From Streptomyces sp. col6 (GTDB lineage Bacteria > Actinomycetota > Actinomycetes > Streptomycetales > Streptomycetaceae): a stretch of 64,000 nucleotides of DNA. Where the stretch lies: positions 912,279 to 976,278 of the forward strand of contig NZ_RDBL01000029.1 in NCBI RefSeq assembly GCF_008042035.1, written 5' to 3'. The translations under genes were made by a program, and so were the position numbers. How positions within the stretch are numbered: position 1 is the stretch's first letter; every line of letters begins with the position of its first letter. Of this stretch, positions 52,299-60,162 are shown in pieces. A model generated the notes under the pieces. The model worked only from the letters and a program-made list of their open reading frames with translations, made no database searches and had not been told where the DNA came from.

Positions 52299-53636
52299 AT
52301 GACCCAGCCACAGGGAACCCTGTCTTCCCGTCGTCGACGCCATGACCGCGAGATCATCGCGCTCGCCGTCCCGGCCTTCGGCGCGCTTGTGGCCGAGCCC
52401 TTGTTCGTGATGGTCGACAGCGCGATCGTCGGCCATCTCGGCACCCCGCAACTGGCGGGTCTGGCGGTCGCCGCCGCTCTGCTGACGACCGCAGTGAGCA
52501 TCTTCGTCTTCCTCGCCTACGCCACCACGGCCGCAGTCGCCCGACGGGTGGGCGCGGGCGATCCGGCCGGCGCGATCCGCCAAGGCATGGACGGCATCTG
52601 GCTGGCCCTCCTGCTCGGCCTCGCTGTCATCGCGCTGACGCTCCCCCTGGCTCCCTGGCTCGTCGACGTGTTCGGCGCCTCCCCCACAGCGGCCCCCCAC
52701 GCGATCACCTACCTCCGGATCTCCAGTCTCGGCATCCCCGCCATGCTGGTGGTCATGGCCGCGACCGGCGTACTCCGGGGCCTCCAGGACACCCGCACCC
52801 CGCTCTACGTCGCCATCGGCGGCTTCGCGGCCAACGCGGCCCTCAACGCAGCCCTCGTCTACGGTGCCGGACTGGGCATCGCCGGCTCGGCCTGGGGCAC
52901 GGTCATCGCCCAGCTCGCGATGGCGGCCGCCTACCTCGTCGTGGTCGTACGCGGCGCCCGGCGGCACGGAGCGTCGCTGCGCCCCGACGCCGCGGGTATC
53001 AGGGCCTGTGCCCAGGCCGGCGTGCCCCTCCTGGTCCGTACCCTGTCGCTGCGCGCCGTCCTGCTCATCGCCACGGCGGTTGCCGCCCGGCTCGGGGACA
53101 CCGACATCGCCGCACACCAGATCATCCTGTCCCTGTGGAGCCTGATGGCCTTCGCGCTCGATGCCATCGCCATCGCCGGGCAGGCCATCATCGGACGGTA
53201 CCTGGGAGCGGGCGACACCCAGGGGGCCCGCGACGCGTGCCGTCGGATGGTGGAGTGGGGCATCGCCTCCGGAGTGGTGCTGGGCGTGCTGATCGTCCTG
53301 GCCCGTCCGCTCTTCGTGCCCCTGTTCACCAGCGACACATCGGTCCAGGACGCCCTGCTGCCGGCCCTCCTCGTAGTGGCCGCCACCCAGCCGATCGCCG
53401 GGGTCGTCTTCATCCTGGACGGCGTGCTGATGGGCGCCGGCGACGGACCGTACCTCGCCTGGGCCATGCTCGTGACCCTCGCCGTGTTCGCACCGGCCGC
53501 CCTCCTGGTCCCGGCCCTGGGCGGCGGGCTCGGGACCCTGTGGTGCGCGATGGCGCTGATGATGATCGTGCGGATGGCGACGCTCTGGCTCCGTACCCGC
53601 TCGGGAAAGTGGCTGGTCACCGGCGCGACCCGCTGA
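52299..53636 (+). CDS. MATE-family multidrug/toxin efflux protein
   Basis: A 445-residue carrier with twelve predicted helices in two halves. EPLFVMVDSAIVGHLGTPQLAGLAVA is the conserved MATE first helix, and MVEWGIASGVVLGVLIVLAR lies in the second half. MATE proteins exchange cationic compounds for Na+ or H+. The ATG before TQPQGTLSS is the start. The divergent position beside dnaB and convergent position toward rplI are conserved in Streptomyces. Confidence 0.92.
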   Translation: MTQPQGTLSSRRRRHDREIIALAVPAFGALVAEPLFVMVDSAIVGHLGTPQLAGLAVAAALLTTAVSIFVFLAYATTAAVARRVGAGDPAGAIRQGMDGIWLALLLGLAVIALTLPLAPWLVDVFGASPTAAPHAITYLRISSLGIPAMLVVMAATGVLRGLQDTRTPLYVAIGGFAANAALNAALVYGAGLGIAGSAWGTVIAQLAMAAAYLVVVVRGARRHGASLRPDAAGIRACAQAGVPLLVRTLSLRAVLLIATAVAARLGDTDIAAHQIILSLWSLMAFALDAIAIAGQAIIGRYLGAGDTQGARDACRRMVEWGIASGVVLGVLIVLARPLFVPLFTSDTSVQDALLPALLVVAATQPIAGVVFILDGVLMGAGDGPYLAWAMLVTLAVFAPAALLVPALGGGLGTLWCAMALMMIVRMATLWLRTRSGKWLVTGATR

Positions 53637-53702
53637 CCCTGCCACGTAACGCCGAACAGGCCCGGGGAACCCAAGAGGATCAGCGCCCGGGTTCGGCAGC
53701 TT

Positions 53703-53716
53703 GTTTCACGTGAAAC
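53703..53716. other. parS site
   Basis: GTTTCACGTGAAAC, perfect parS, lies in the convergent gap between the MATE gene and rplI, immediately left of the terminator hairpin. Confidence 0.95.
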
Positions 53717-53719
53717 GGC

Positions 53720-53750
53720 GAAGGGCCGCACCACCAGGGTGCGGCCCTTC
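53720..53750. terminator. Convergent terminator between MATE gene and rplI
   Basis: A 13-bp perfect stem (GAAGGGCCGCACC / GGTGCGGCCCTTC) with a 5-nt loop, usable from both sides, sits about 23 nt from the rplI stop. There is no long U-run. Confidence 0.82.
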
Positions 53751-53773
53751 ACTGTTCTGCTGATGCGGCCCGA

Positions 53774-54220
53774 TCAGGCAGCAACGACCTCGATGCCGAG
53801 CTTCGCAGCGACCTCGGGGTGCAGACGCACGGACACCTGGTGTCCGCCGAGCGTCTTGATCGGCGAGCCGAGCTCGACGCGACGCTTGTCGACGTCCGGA
53901 CCACCGGCGGCCTTGATCGCCGAGGCGATGTCGGCCGGGGTGACGGAGCCGAAGAGCCGGCCGGCGTCGCCGGAGCGAACGGCCAGACGGACCTTCACGC
54001 CCTCGAGCTTGGCCTTGATCTCGTTGGCCTGCTCGATCGTGGCGATCTCGTGGATCTTGCGGGCGCGGCGGATCTGCGCCACGTCCTTCTCGCCGCCCTT
54101 GGTCCAGCGGATGGCGAAGCCACGCGGAACCAGGTAGTTACGGGCGAACCCGTCCTTGACGTCGACGACGTCGCCGGCGGCACCGAGGCCGGAGACCTCG
54201 TGGGTGAGGATGATCTTCAT
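53774..54220 (-). CDS. rplI: Large ribosomal subunit protein L9
   Basis: A 148-residue L9. The N-terminal domain MKIILTHEVSGLGAAGDVVDVKDGFARNYLVPRGFA is the family signature, and the central helix and C-terminal domain are complete. Last gene of the rpsF-ssb-rpsR-rplI operon, 18 nt after rpsR. Confidence 0.98.
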   Translation of the reverse strand: MKIILTHEVSGLGAAGDVVDVKDGFARNYLVPRGFAIRWTKGGEKDVAQIRRARKIHEIATIEQANEIKAKLEGVKVRLAVRSGDAGRLFGSVTPADIASAIKAAGGPDVDKRRVELGSPIKTLGGHQVSVRLHPEVAAKLGIEVVAA

Positions 54221-54238
54221 GATTCGGTCACCCTTCCC

Positions 54239-54475
54239 TTATCGCGCGGTGGACGTGTAGGGCAGCAGCGCCATCTCACGGCTGTTCTTCACAGCCGTGG
54301 CGACGTCACGCTGGTGCTGCGTGCAGTTGCCGGTGACGCGGCGGGCACGGATCTTGCCGCGGTCGGAAATGAACTTCCGCAGCATGTTCGTGTCCTTGTA
54401 GTCCACGTACTGGGTCTTGTCCTTGCAGAACGCGCAGACCTTCTTCTTAGGCTTGCGCACAGGCGGCTTCGCCAT
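54239..54475 (-). CDS. rpsR: Small ribosomal subunit protein S18 (zinc-ribbon form)
   Basis: A 78-residue S18. The VCAFCKDK pair plus a later Cys-His (GNCTQHQ) make the zinc-binding C+ version. Streptomycetes usually encode a second, Cys-free S18 elsewhere under Zur control for zinc shortage. This copy, in the rpsF-ssb-rpsR-rplI operon, is the housekeeping one. Confidence 0.97.
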   Translation of the reverse strand: MAKPPVRKPKKKVCAFCKDKTQYVDYKDTNMLRKFISDRGKIRARRVTGNCTQHQRDVATAVKNSREMALLPYTSTAR

Positions 54476-54518
54476 GGTGTTTCTCCTGTGTGATCAAGAA
54501 GTGGGGGTACGAGCTTCC

Positions 54519-55115
54519 CTAGAAGGGAGGCTCGTCCGAGTAGCCGCCGCCGGAGCCGCCGGAGCTTCCGCCCCAACCGCCTCCGCCTTGCTGGCCCCCG
54601 CCCTGGCCGCCGGCCGGAGCGCTCGTGGCCCACGGGTCGTCGGCGGGAGCACCGCCACCACCCTGCTGGCCACTACCGGGACCGCCGCCCCAGTTACCGC
54701 CACCCTGCTGGCCGCCGCCGTATCCACCCTGGCCGCCCTGACCACCGCGACCGGTGGTCTTGGTGACCTTGGCCGTGGCGTTCTTGAGGCTGGGGCCGAC
54801 TTCTTCGACATCCAGCTCGTAGACCGTGCGCTTGACGCCCTCGCGGTCTTCGTACGACCGCTGCTTCAGCCGGCCCTGCACGACAACGCGCATGCCTCGC
54901 GTGAGCGACTCGGCGACGTTCTCCGCCGCCTGCCGCCAGACCGAGCAGGTGAGGAACAGGCCTTCGCCGTCCTTCCACTCATTGGTCTGCCGGTCGAAGA
55001 TGCGGGGAGTGGACGCGACACGGAACTTCGCGACCGCCGCACCGGACGGGGTGAAGCGCAGCTCGGGGTCGTCGACGAGATTGCCGACGACCGTGATGAC
55101 GGTCTCGCCTGCCAT
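54519..55115 (-). CDS. ssb: Single-stranded DNA-binding protein SSB
   Basis: A 198-residue SSB. The OB fold covers about 1-110 (MAGETVITVVGNLVDDPELRF start). A Gly/Gln/Asn-rich flexible linker (repeats of GGQGGYGG and GGGNWGGGPGS types) follows, and the conserved acidic tip ends in DEPPF, which recruits replication and repair proteins. Encoded 44 nt upstream of rpsR in the ribosomal operon. Confidence 0.97.
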   Translation of the reverse strand: MAGETVITVVGNLVDDPELRFTPSGAAVAKFRVASTPRIFDRQTNEWKDGEGLFLTCSVWRQAAENVAESLTRGMRVVVQGRLKQRSYEDREGVKRTVYELDVEEVGPSLKNATAKVTKTTGRGGQGGQGGYGGGQQGGGNWGGGPGSGQQGGGGAPADDPWATSAPAGGQGGGQQGGGGWGGSSGGSGGGYSDEPPF

Positions 55116-55187
55116 GGATGAACCTCTCGGCGGGGATTTCTTGGCTGCTTGCTGCTACTCGGACCCGATGACCGCTGAGCTGGAAGC

Positions 55188-55478
55188 TCAGTGAATCTCG
55201 GGACGGAGGACCTTGGTCCGGAGGACCGACTCGTTCAGGTTCATCTGGCGGTCGAGCTCCTTGACGACCGCAGGCTCGGCCTGCAGGTCGATGACCGAGT
55301 AGATGCCCTCGGGCTTCTTCTTGATCTCGTAAGCGAGACGACGACGGCCCCAGGTGTCGACCTTCTCAACCTTTCCTTCGCCCTCACGGACGACGGAGAG
55401 GAAGTTCTCGATCAGCGGGGAGACTGCTCGCTCCTCGAGATCGGGGTCGAGGATGACCATCACCTCGTAGTGACGCAT
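55188..55478 (-). CDS. rpsF: Small ribosomal subunit protein S6
   Basis: A 96-residue S6, complete from MRHYEVMVILDPDLEERA to the basic C terminus TKVLRPEIH. The true start is the ATG at MRHYEV, backed by an exceptionally good AAAGGAGGTG ribosome site; the longer frame upstream is not coding. S6 pairs with S18 on the platform of the 30S subunit. First gene of the operon. Confidence 0.98.
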   Translation of the reverse strand: MRHYEVMVILDPDLEERAVSPLIENFLSVVREGEGKVEKVDTWGRRRLAYEIKKKPEGIYSVIDLQAEPAVVKELDRQMNLNESVLRTKVLRPEIH

Positions 55479-55506
55479 GTGGAACCCACCTCCTTTGGAC
55501 TCAGCG

Positions 55507-55525
55507 GCCACGGTCGTTCCGTGGC
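55507..55525 (-). promoter_or_regulatory. Hairpin in the rpsF leader
   Basis: A 7-bp stem (GCCACGG / CCGTGGC) with a 5-nt loop lies 29 nt upstream of the rpsF start. S6:S18 leaders in other bacteria autoregulate this operon through a hairpin of comparable size. The fit to the published consensus could not be checked here. Confidence 0.35.
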
Positions 55526-55756
55526 AGGAGGGTCGTGATGCGTTGAGCAACGGTGCCCGAGTAGAACAGTCGGCACTGACAGCGCCCTCGGTGAGGAGGG
55601 GCGGACCGTGCCGGCCTGGGCAGACACCGGTGCAGACCGACCAGAGTACCCGCAGACCCGCTTCCGGTTGAAATCCGATGGTCAGCGGACGCAATCTGTA
55701 CACATCGGGTGTGAGCGGCGCCACGATCGCGCCGCATGTCGGCCAGGAGGTAATCC

Positions 55757-56071
55757 ATGGCACACGTAACGCGGACCCGCCCCTCCGTCTCCCTCTTCGC
55801 CACGGACGGCAGGTCCCACCCACTGCAGGACGCGCTCGTGGTGGTCACGCTCGTCCTCGGCGCCCTCGCCTTCATCTCGGCGATGTTCCACAACCTGCAT
55901 CTGCTGAGTTCGTGGGCCGGGCTCATCGGCATCATCACGGGGGCGTACGGCCAGTACATCTCCGTGACCACGCGTGAGAGGTTCCCACTGATCATCGGCA
56001 TGGGCGCCTCCGCCCTCGGATTCTTCCTCGGCATGGCCCATGGCGGACTCTTCGGCGGCGTGATCGGCTGA
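55757..56071 (+). CDS. Small membrane protein, conserved in Streptomyces
   Basis: A 104-residue protein with three hydrophobic segments (about 26-48, 52-70 and 76-100, the last Gly-rich: ASALGFFLGMAHGGLFGGV). No functional motif. Located between the rpsF promoter and femX, a position held in related genomes. Possibly involved in envelope function because of its neighbours, but this is only association. Confidence 0.8.
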   Translation: MAHVTRTRPSVSLFATDGRSHPLQDALVVVTLVLGALAFISAMFHNLHLLSSWAGLIGIITGAYGQYISVTTRERFPLIIGMGASALGFFLGMAHGGLFGGVIG

Positions 56072-56090
56072 CCTCGCACGTCCGTCCCCG

Positions 56091-56120
56091 GGGCGGCTCC
56101 GTCACCCGGCGGAGCCGCCC
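56091..56120 (+). terminator. GC-rich hairpin after the small membrane protein gene
   Basis: GGGCGGCTCC / GGAGCCGCCC form a perfect 10-bp stem with a 10-nt loop, 19 nt past the stop codon. Terminator-like but without a U-tract. Confidence 0.6.
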
Positions 56121-56247
56121 TCGCACGCGGTGCGGAGGCGGACGGGTACGACGGGGCCAGACGGCGCACTTCCCGGTCACAGTAGGCTTCGGCGCGAGAG
56201 CCGGAGCCCCTGACCCATGGGGACACACCTGCCGAGGAGCGCCCCGC

Positions 56248-57366
56248 ATGAGCCTGACCCTGAGGACCATCAGCCGAGAGCAGCATCTGGCCTACATCCA
56301 GAGCCTGCCCGCGGCCAGTCACATGCAGGTCCCGGCATGGGCGGATGTGAAGGCCGAGTGGCGCTCGGAGAGCCTGGGCTGGTTCGACAAGACCGGACAG
56401 CTCGTCGGCGCGGGCCTGGTGCTCTACCGGCAGCTCCCGAAGATCAAGCGATACCTGGCGTATCTGCCCGAGGGCCCCGTCATCAACTGGTACGCGCCCA
56501 ACCTGAGCGACTGGCTGCAGCCGATGCTGGCGCACCTGAAGCAGCAGGGTGCCTTCTCCGTGAAGATGGGCCCGCCGGTGGTCATCCGCCGCTGGGACGC
56601 CTCGGCCATCAAGGCCGGCATCCAGGACCCGGAAGTGAAGCGCCTGCGCGACGTCGAGGCCACCCACATCGAGCCGCGTGCCTTCGAGGTCGCCGACCGG
56701 CTGCGGAAGATGGGCTGGCAGCAGGGCGAGGACGGCGGCGCCGGATTCGGTGACGTGCAGCCCCGCTACGTCTTCCAGGTGCCGCTGGCGAACCGCTCCC
56801 TGGAGGATGTCCACAAGGGCTTCAATCAGCTCTGGCGGCGCAACATCAAGAAGGCCGAGAAGGCCGGCGTCGAGGTCGTCCAGGGCAGCTACGCGGAGCT
56901 CTCCGAGTGGCAGCGGCTGTACGAGATCACGGCCGAGCGCGACCACTTCCGCCCGCGCCCGCTCGGCTACTTCCAGCGCATGTGGACGGCCCTCAACAGC
57001 GAGGACCCCAACCGCATGCGGCTCTACTTCGCCCGTCACGAGGGCGAGAACGTCGCGGCGGCGACCATGCTGATCGTCGGTGGCCACGTCTGGTACTCGT
57101 ACGGCGCCTCGGCCAACCACAAGCGCGAGGTCCGCCCCTCGAACGCGATGCAGTGGCGGATGCTGCGCGACGCGTACGCCATGGGGGCCACGGTCTACGA
57201 CCTGCGCGGCATCTCGGATTCGCTGGACGAGACCGATCACCTCTTCGGCCTGATCCAGTTCAAGGTCGGCACCGGCGGCCAGGCGGCGGAGTACCTCGGC
57301 GAGTGGGACTTCCCGCTGAACAAGCTGCTGCACAAGGCCCTGGACATCTACATGTCACGCCGCTGA
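56248..57366 (+). CDS. femX: FemX-type peptidoglycan bridge aminoacyltransferase
   Basis: A 372-residue FemABX protein with two GNAT-like subdomains. Characteristic stretches are HMQVPAWADVKAEW, FQVPLANRSLEDVHKGFNQLWRRNIKKAEKAGVEV, and YDLRGISDSLDETDHLFGLIQFKVGTGG. In S. coelicolor the corresponding FemX is essential and adds the single glycine to lipid II that forms the interpeptide bridge; VanK replaces it on D-Lac precursors. The ATG at MSLTLRTI is used. The next gene, alanine-racemase-like, follows after 105 bp on the same strand. Confidence 0.93.
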   Translation: MSLTLRTISREQHLAYIQSLPAASHMQVPAWADVKAEWRSESLGWFDKTGQLVGAGLVLYRQLPKIKRYLAYLPEGPVINWYAPNLSDWLQPMLAHLKQQGAFSVKMGPPVVIRRWDASAIKAGIQDPEVKRLRDVEATHIEPRAFEVADRLRKMGWQQGEDGGAGFGDVQPRYVFQVPLANRSLEDVHKGFNQLWRRNIKKAEKAGVEVVQGSYAELSEWQRLYEITAERDHFRPRPLGYFQRMWTALNSEDPNRMRLYFARHEGENVAAATMLIVGGHVWYSYGASANHKREVRPSNAMQWRMLRDAYAMGATVYDLRGISDSLDETDHLFGLIQFKVGTGGQAAEYLGEWDFPLNKLLHKALDIYMSRR

Positions 57367-57471
57367 TCGGTGCCCCACAGCTGACGAAACCGGCTTCATT
57401 GGTTTCAATGGGGCCTGAACACGCTTCTCCCTCCGTTTCACCGCAGCCACCAGAAGGGTTCCGGACCGGCC

Positions 57472-58503
57472 ATGGCGCTCTCCCTGTACGTCGACACCGC
57501 GCGCTGGCGGGCGCACCAGAAATCCGTTCTCGACCAGTTCCCCGGCATCGTGCCGGTCTGCAAGGGCAACGGATACGGCTTCGGCCACGAGCGGCTGGCC
57601 GACGAGGCGATCCGCTTCGGCTCCGACATCCTCGCGGTCGGCACCACCTACGAGGCGGCCCGCATCAAGGACTGGTTCAGCGGTGACCTGCTGGTGCTGA
57701 CGCCGTTCCGGCGGGGCGAGGAGCCGGTTCCGCTGCCCGACCGCGTCGTACGGTCCGTCTCGTCCGTGGACGGGGTGCACGCCCTGGTGGGCGCCCGGGT
57801 CGTCATCGAGTGCATGAGCTCGATGAAGCGCCACGGCGTCAAGGAGGAGGAGCTCGGGCTGCTGCACGCCGCCATCGAGGACGTGCGCCTCGAAGGCTTC
57901 GCCCTCCACCTGCCGCTGGACCGTACGGACGGCTCGGACGCGGTCGAGGAGGTCATCGCGTGGATGGACCGCCTGCGGGCGGCCCGGCTGCCGCTGCACA
58001 CGATGTTCGTCAGCCACCTGCGCGCCGACGAGCTGGCCCGGCTGCAGCAGCAGTTCCCGCAGACCCGGTTCCGCGCCCGCATCGGTACCCGGCTCTGGCT
58101 CGGGGACCACGAGGCGACGGAGTACCGGGGCGCCGTGCTCGACGTCACGCGCGTCGCGAAGGGCGACCGGTTCGGCTACCGGCAGCAGAAGGCCGCGTCC
58201 GACGGCTGGCTGGTCGTCGTGGCCGGCGGCACCTCGCACGGCGTGGGCCTGGAGGCCCCGAAGGCGCTGCACGGCGTGATGCCGCGTGCCAAGGGTGTCG
58301 CCCGTGCGGGCCTGGCCACCGTGAACCGCAACCTCTCCCCGTTCGTCTGGGCGGGCAAGCAGCGCTGGTTCGCCGAGCCGCCGCACATGCAGGTGTCGAT
58401 CCTGTTCGTGCCCTCGGACGCCGAGGAGCCGCGGGTGGGCGACGAGTTGGTGGCCCACCTGCGTCACACGACCACCCAGTACGACCGCATCGTCGAACGC
58501 TGA
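57472..58503 (+). CDS. Alanine-racemase-fold PLP protein linked to femX
   Basis: A 343-residue protein of the alanine racemase family (TIM barrel plus beta domain). The PLP lysine is conserved at residue 31 in VCKGNGYGFGHE. The barrel ends with FRARIGTRLWLGD, equivalent to the racemase RxG..LYG region. At the place where racemases carry the second catalytic base in a GYxDGY motif, this protein has AGGTSHGVG near residues 250-258, with no tyrosine. It may therefore be a decarboxylase-like or non-racemising enzyme, or a PLP carrier. Genes like this sit beside femX in Streptomyces, hinting at a wall-related role. Confidence 0.85.
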   Translation: MALSLYVDTARWRAHQKSVLDQFPGIVPVCKGNGYGFGHERLADEAIRFGSDILAVGTTYEAARIKDWFSGDLLVLTPFRRGEEPVPLPDRVVRSVSSVDGVHALVGARVVIECMSSMKRHGVKEEELGLLHAAIEDVRLEGFALHLPLDRTDGSDAVEEVIAWMDRLRAARLPLHTMFVSHLRADELARLQQQFPQTRFRARIGTRLWLGDHEATEYRGAVLDVTRVAKGDRFGYRQQKAASDGWLVVVAGGTSHGVGLEAPKALHGVMPRAKGVARAGLATVNRNLSPFVWAGKQRWFAEPPHMQVSILFVPSDAEEPRVGDELVAHLRHTTTQYDRIVER

Positions 58504-58522
58504 GCCCGCGCGCCCGCCCCGC

Positions 58523-60028
58523 TCAGTCGGCGGCGGGCGTGCCGGCCCTGCCCCACTCCACCCGCGGCCCGGTCGCCTCCTGCAGCGCCTCACGCCGTAC
58601 GGGAGCGGTCTCGATGAGGTGGGACAGCACGAAGACGTCCTCGGCACCGTCGAGCACCCCGCCCGACGGGTCGTCCGAGCCGTCGCGCCGCACCGGGTCG
58701 CGTTCCGGCATCAGGATGTCCCGTACGACGACGGCACACAGGTACAGCGTGCCCAGCAGGTGCAGCACGATCGCCAGCTGATAGCCCTCCGTCGGCAGCC
58801 CCTGGTGCTTGTCGCCGCTCGTCGTGTACGCCAGGTACATCCAGATCCCCAGGAAGTACAGGACCTCACAGGTCTGCCAGATCAGGAAGTCCCGCCAGCG
58901 GGGCCTGGCCAGCGCGGCGAGGGGGATCAGCCACAGGACGTACTGCGGCGAGTAGACCTTGTTGACCAGGATGAACACCGCGACGACGAGGAACGCGAGC
59001 TGGGCGAACCGCGGCCTGCGCGGTGCCGTCAGGGTCAGGACGCCGATCGCCGCGCACAGCGCGACCGTGGTCAGGGTCGAGACGGTGTTGACCGTACCGA
59101 CGTCGATGGACTCACCGGTGCGCTGAGTGATGATCAGCCAGAACGACCCGAAGTCGATGCCGCGTTCCTCGCTGAATGTGTAGAACTTCTTCCATCCCTC
59201 GGGCGCGAAGATCATGACCGGCAGATTGACCACCAGCCAGGAACCGGCCGCGCCCAGTGCCGCCGCCCCGAAGTGGCGCCACTTCCCGGCCCGCCAGCAC
59301 AGGACGAAAGCCGGCCCCAGCAGGAAGGCGGGGTAGAGCTTGGCAGCCGTGGCCAGTCCGATGAGGATGCCGAACGCCAGCGGGCGGCTCCTGGACCACA
59401 TGAGCATCGCCGCGGCGGTCAGAGCGATGGCCAGCAGGTCCCAGTTGATCGTGGCGGTGAGCGCGAAGGCGGGCGCGAGCGCCATCAGCAGGCCGTCCCA
59501 GGGCCGCAGCCGGTGGGTACGGGCGACGCAGACGGCGATCACCGCGGTACAGATCATCAGCATGCCGGCGTTGACCAGCCAGTAGGCCTGCTCCTGGTCC
59601 TGGAGGGAGCCGCCACCCGGCGTCAGCCAGGCCGCGACCTGCATGAACACCCCTGTGAGTACGGGGTACTCCAGGAACTGCATGTCGCCCGGCAGCCGGT
59701 CGAAGTAGGGCACCAGGCCGTCGGCGAAGCCGCGCCCCGAGTACAGATGCGGGATGTCCGAGTAGCACGCGTGCGTGTACTGGGATCCGGCGCCCCTGAA
59801 CCACGCCCAGTTGTAGCAGGGCAGCTTCTGCACCATGCCCAGCGCGAACATCCCGATGGCCACCAGGGCGATGGCTCCCACCGGGGTGAGTGCGGCGGTG
59901 CCGAGCCGCGACCAGCGCCCCGACCTCCCGCCGATCAGCTCGCTGCCGGCCGCCGCGACCTCGTCCCGGTGCGTGGGCCGTACGACAGGCCGTTCCTGGT
60001 GCACGCTTGTGTCCTCTGCGCTTGGCAT
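58523..60028 (-). CDS. GT87-type polyprenyl-phosphate-dependent mannosyltransferase (DUF2029)
   Basis: A 501-residue membrane enzyme with about eleven helices. NWAWFRGAGSQYTHACYSDIPHLYSGRGFADGLVPYFDRLPG forms the first extracytoplasmic loop with acidic residues expected of GT-C enzymes, and EYPVLTGVFMQ follows. Such proteins transfer alpha-mannose from polyprenyl phosphate to cell-envelope glycolipids or polysaccharides; acceptor unknown. The ATG at MPSAEDTS follows an AGGA site; a start three codons earlier is possible. Convergent with the racemase-like gene. Confidence 0.83.
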   Translation of the reverse strand: MPSAEDTSVHQERPVVRPTHRDEVAAAGSELIGGRSGRWSRLGTAALTPVGAIALVAIGMFALGMVQKLPCYNWAWFRGAGSQYTHACYSDIPHLYSGRGFADGLVPYFDRLPGDMQFLEYPVLTGVFMQVAAWLTPGGGSLQDQEQAYWLVNAGMLMICTAVIAVCVARTHRLRPWDGLLMALAPAFALTATINWDLLAIALTAAAMLMWSRSRPLAFGILIGLATAAKLYPAFLLGPAFVLCWRAGKWRHFGAAALGAAGSWLVVNLPVMIFAPEGWKKFYTFSEERGIDFGSFWLIITQRTGESIDVGTVNTVSTLTTVALCAAIGVLTLTAPRRPRFAQLAFLVVAVFILVNKVYSPQYVLWLIPLAALARPRWRDFLIWQTCEVLYFLGIWMYLAYTTSGDKHQGLPTEGYQLAIVLHLLGTLYLCAVVVRDILMPERDPVRRDGSDDPSGGVLDGAEDVFVLSHLIETAPVRREALQEATGPRVEWGRAGTPAAD

Positions 60029-60162
60029 GCCGCACATCCTGCCGTACGGCGCTGTGGGAACGACGAGGGCCGCCGCACCGGGGTGCCGCGGCCCTCTTCT
60101 CTCGTTCGGATCGCCTCGCGCCGGGCTGTCCGCCGGGCGTGAGGCGCAGTGCGTGCCGGTCG

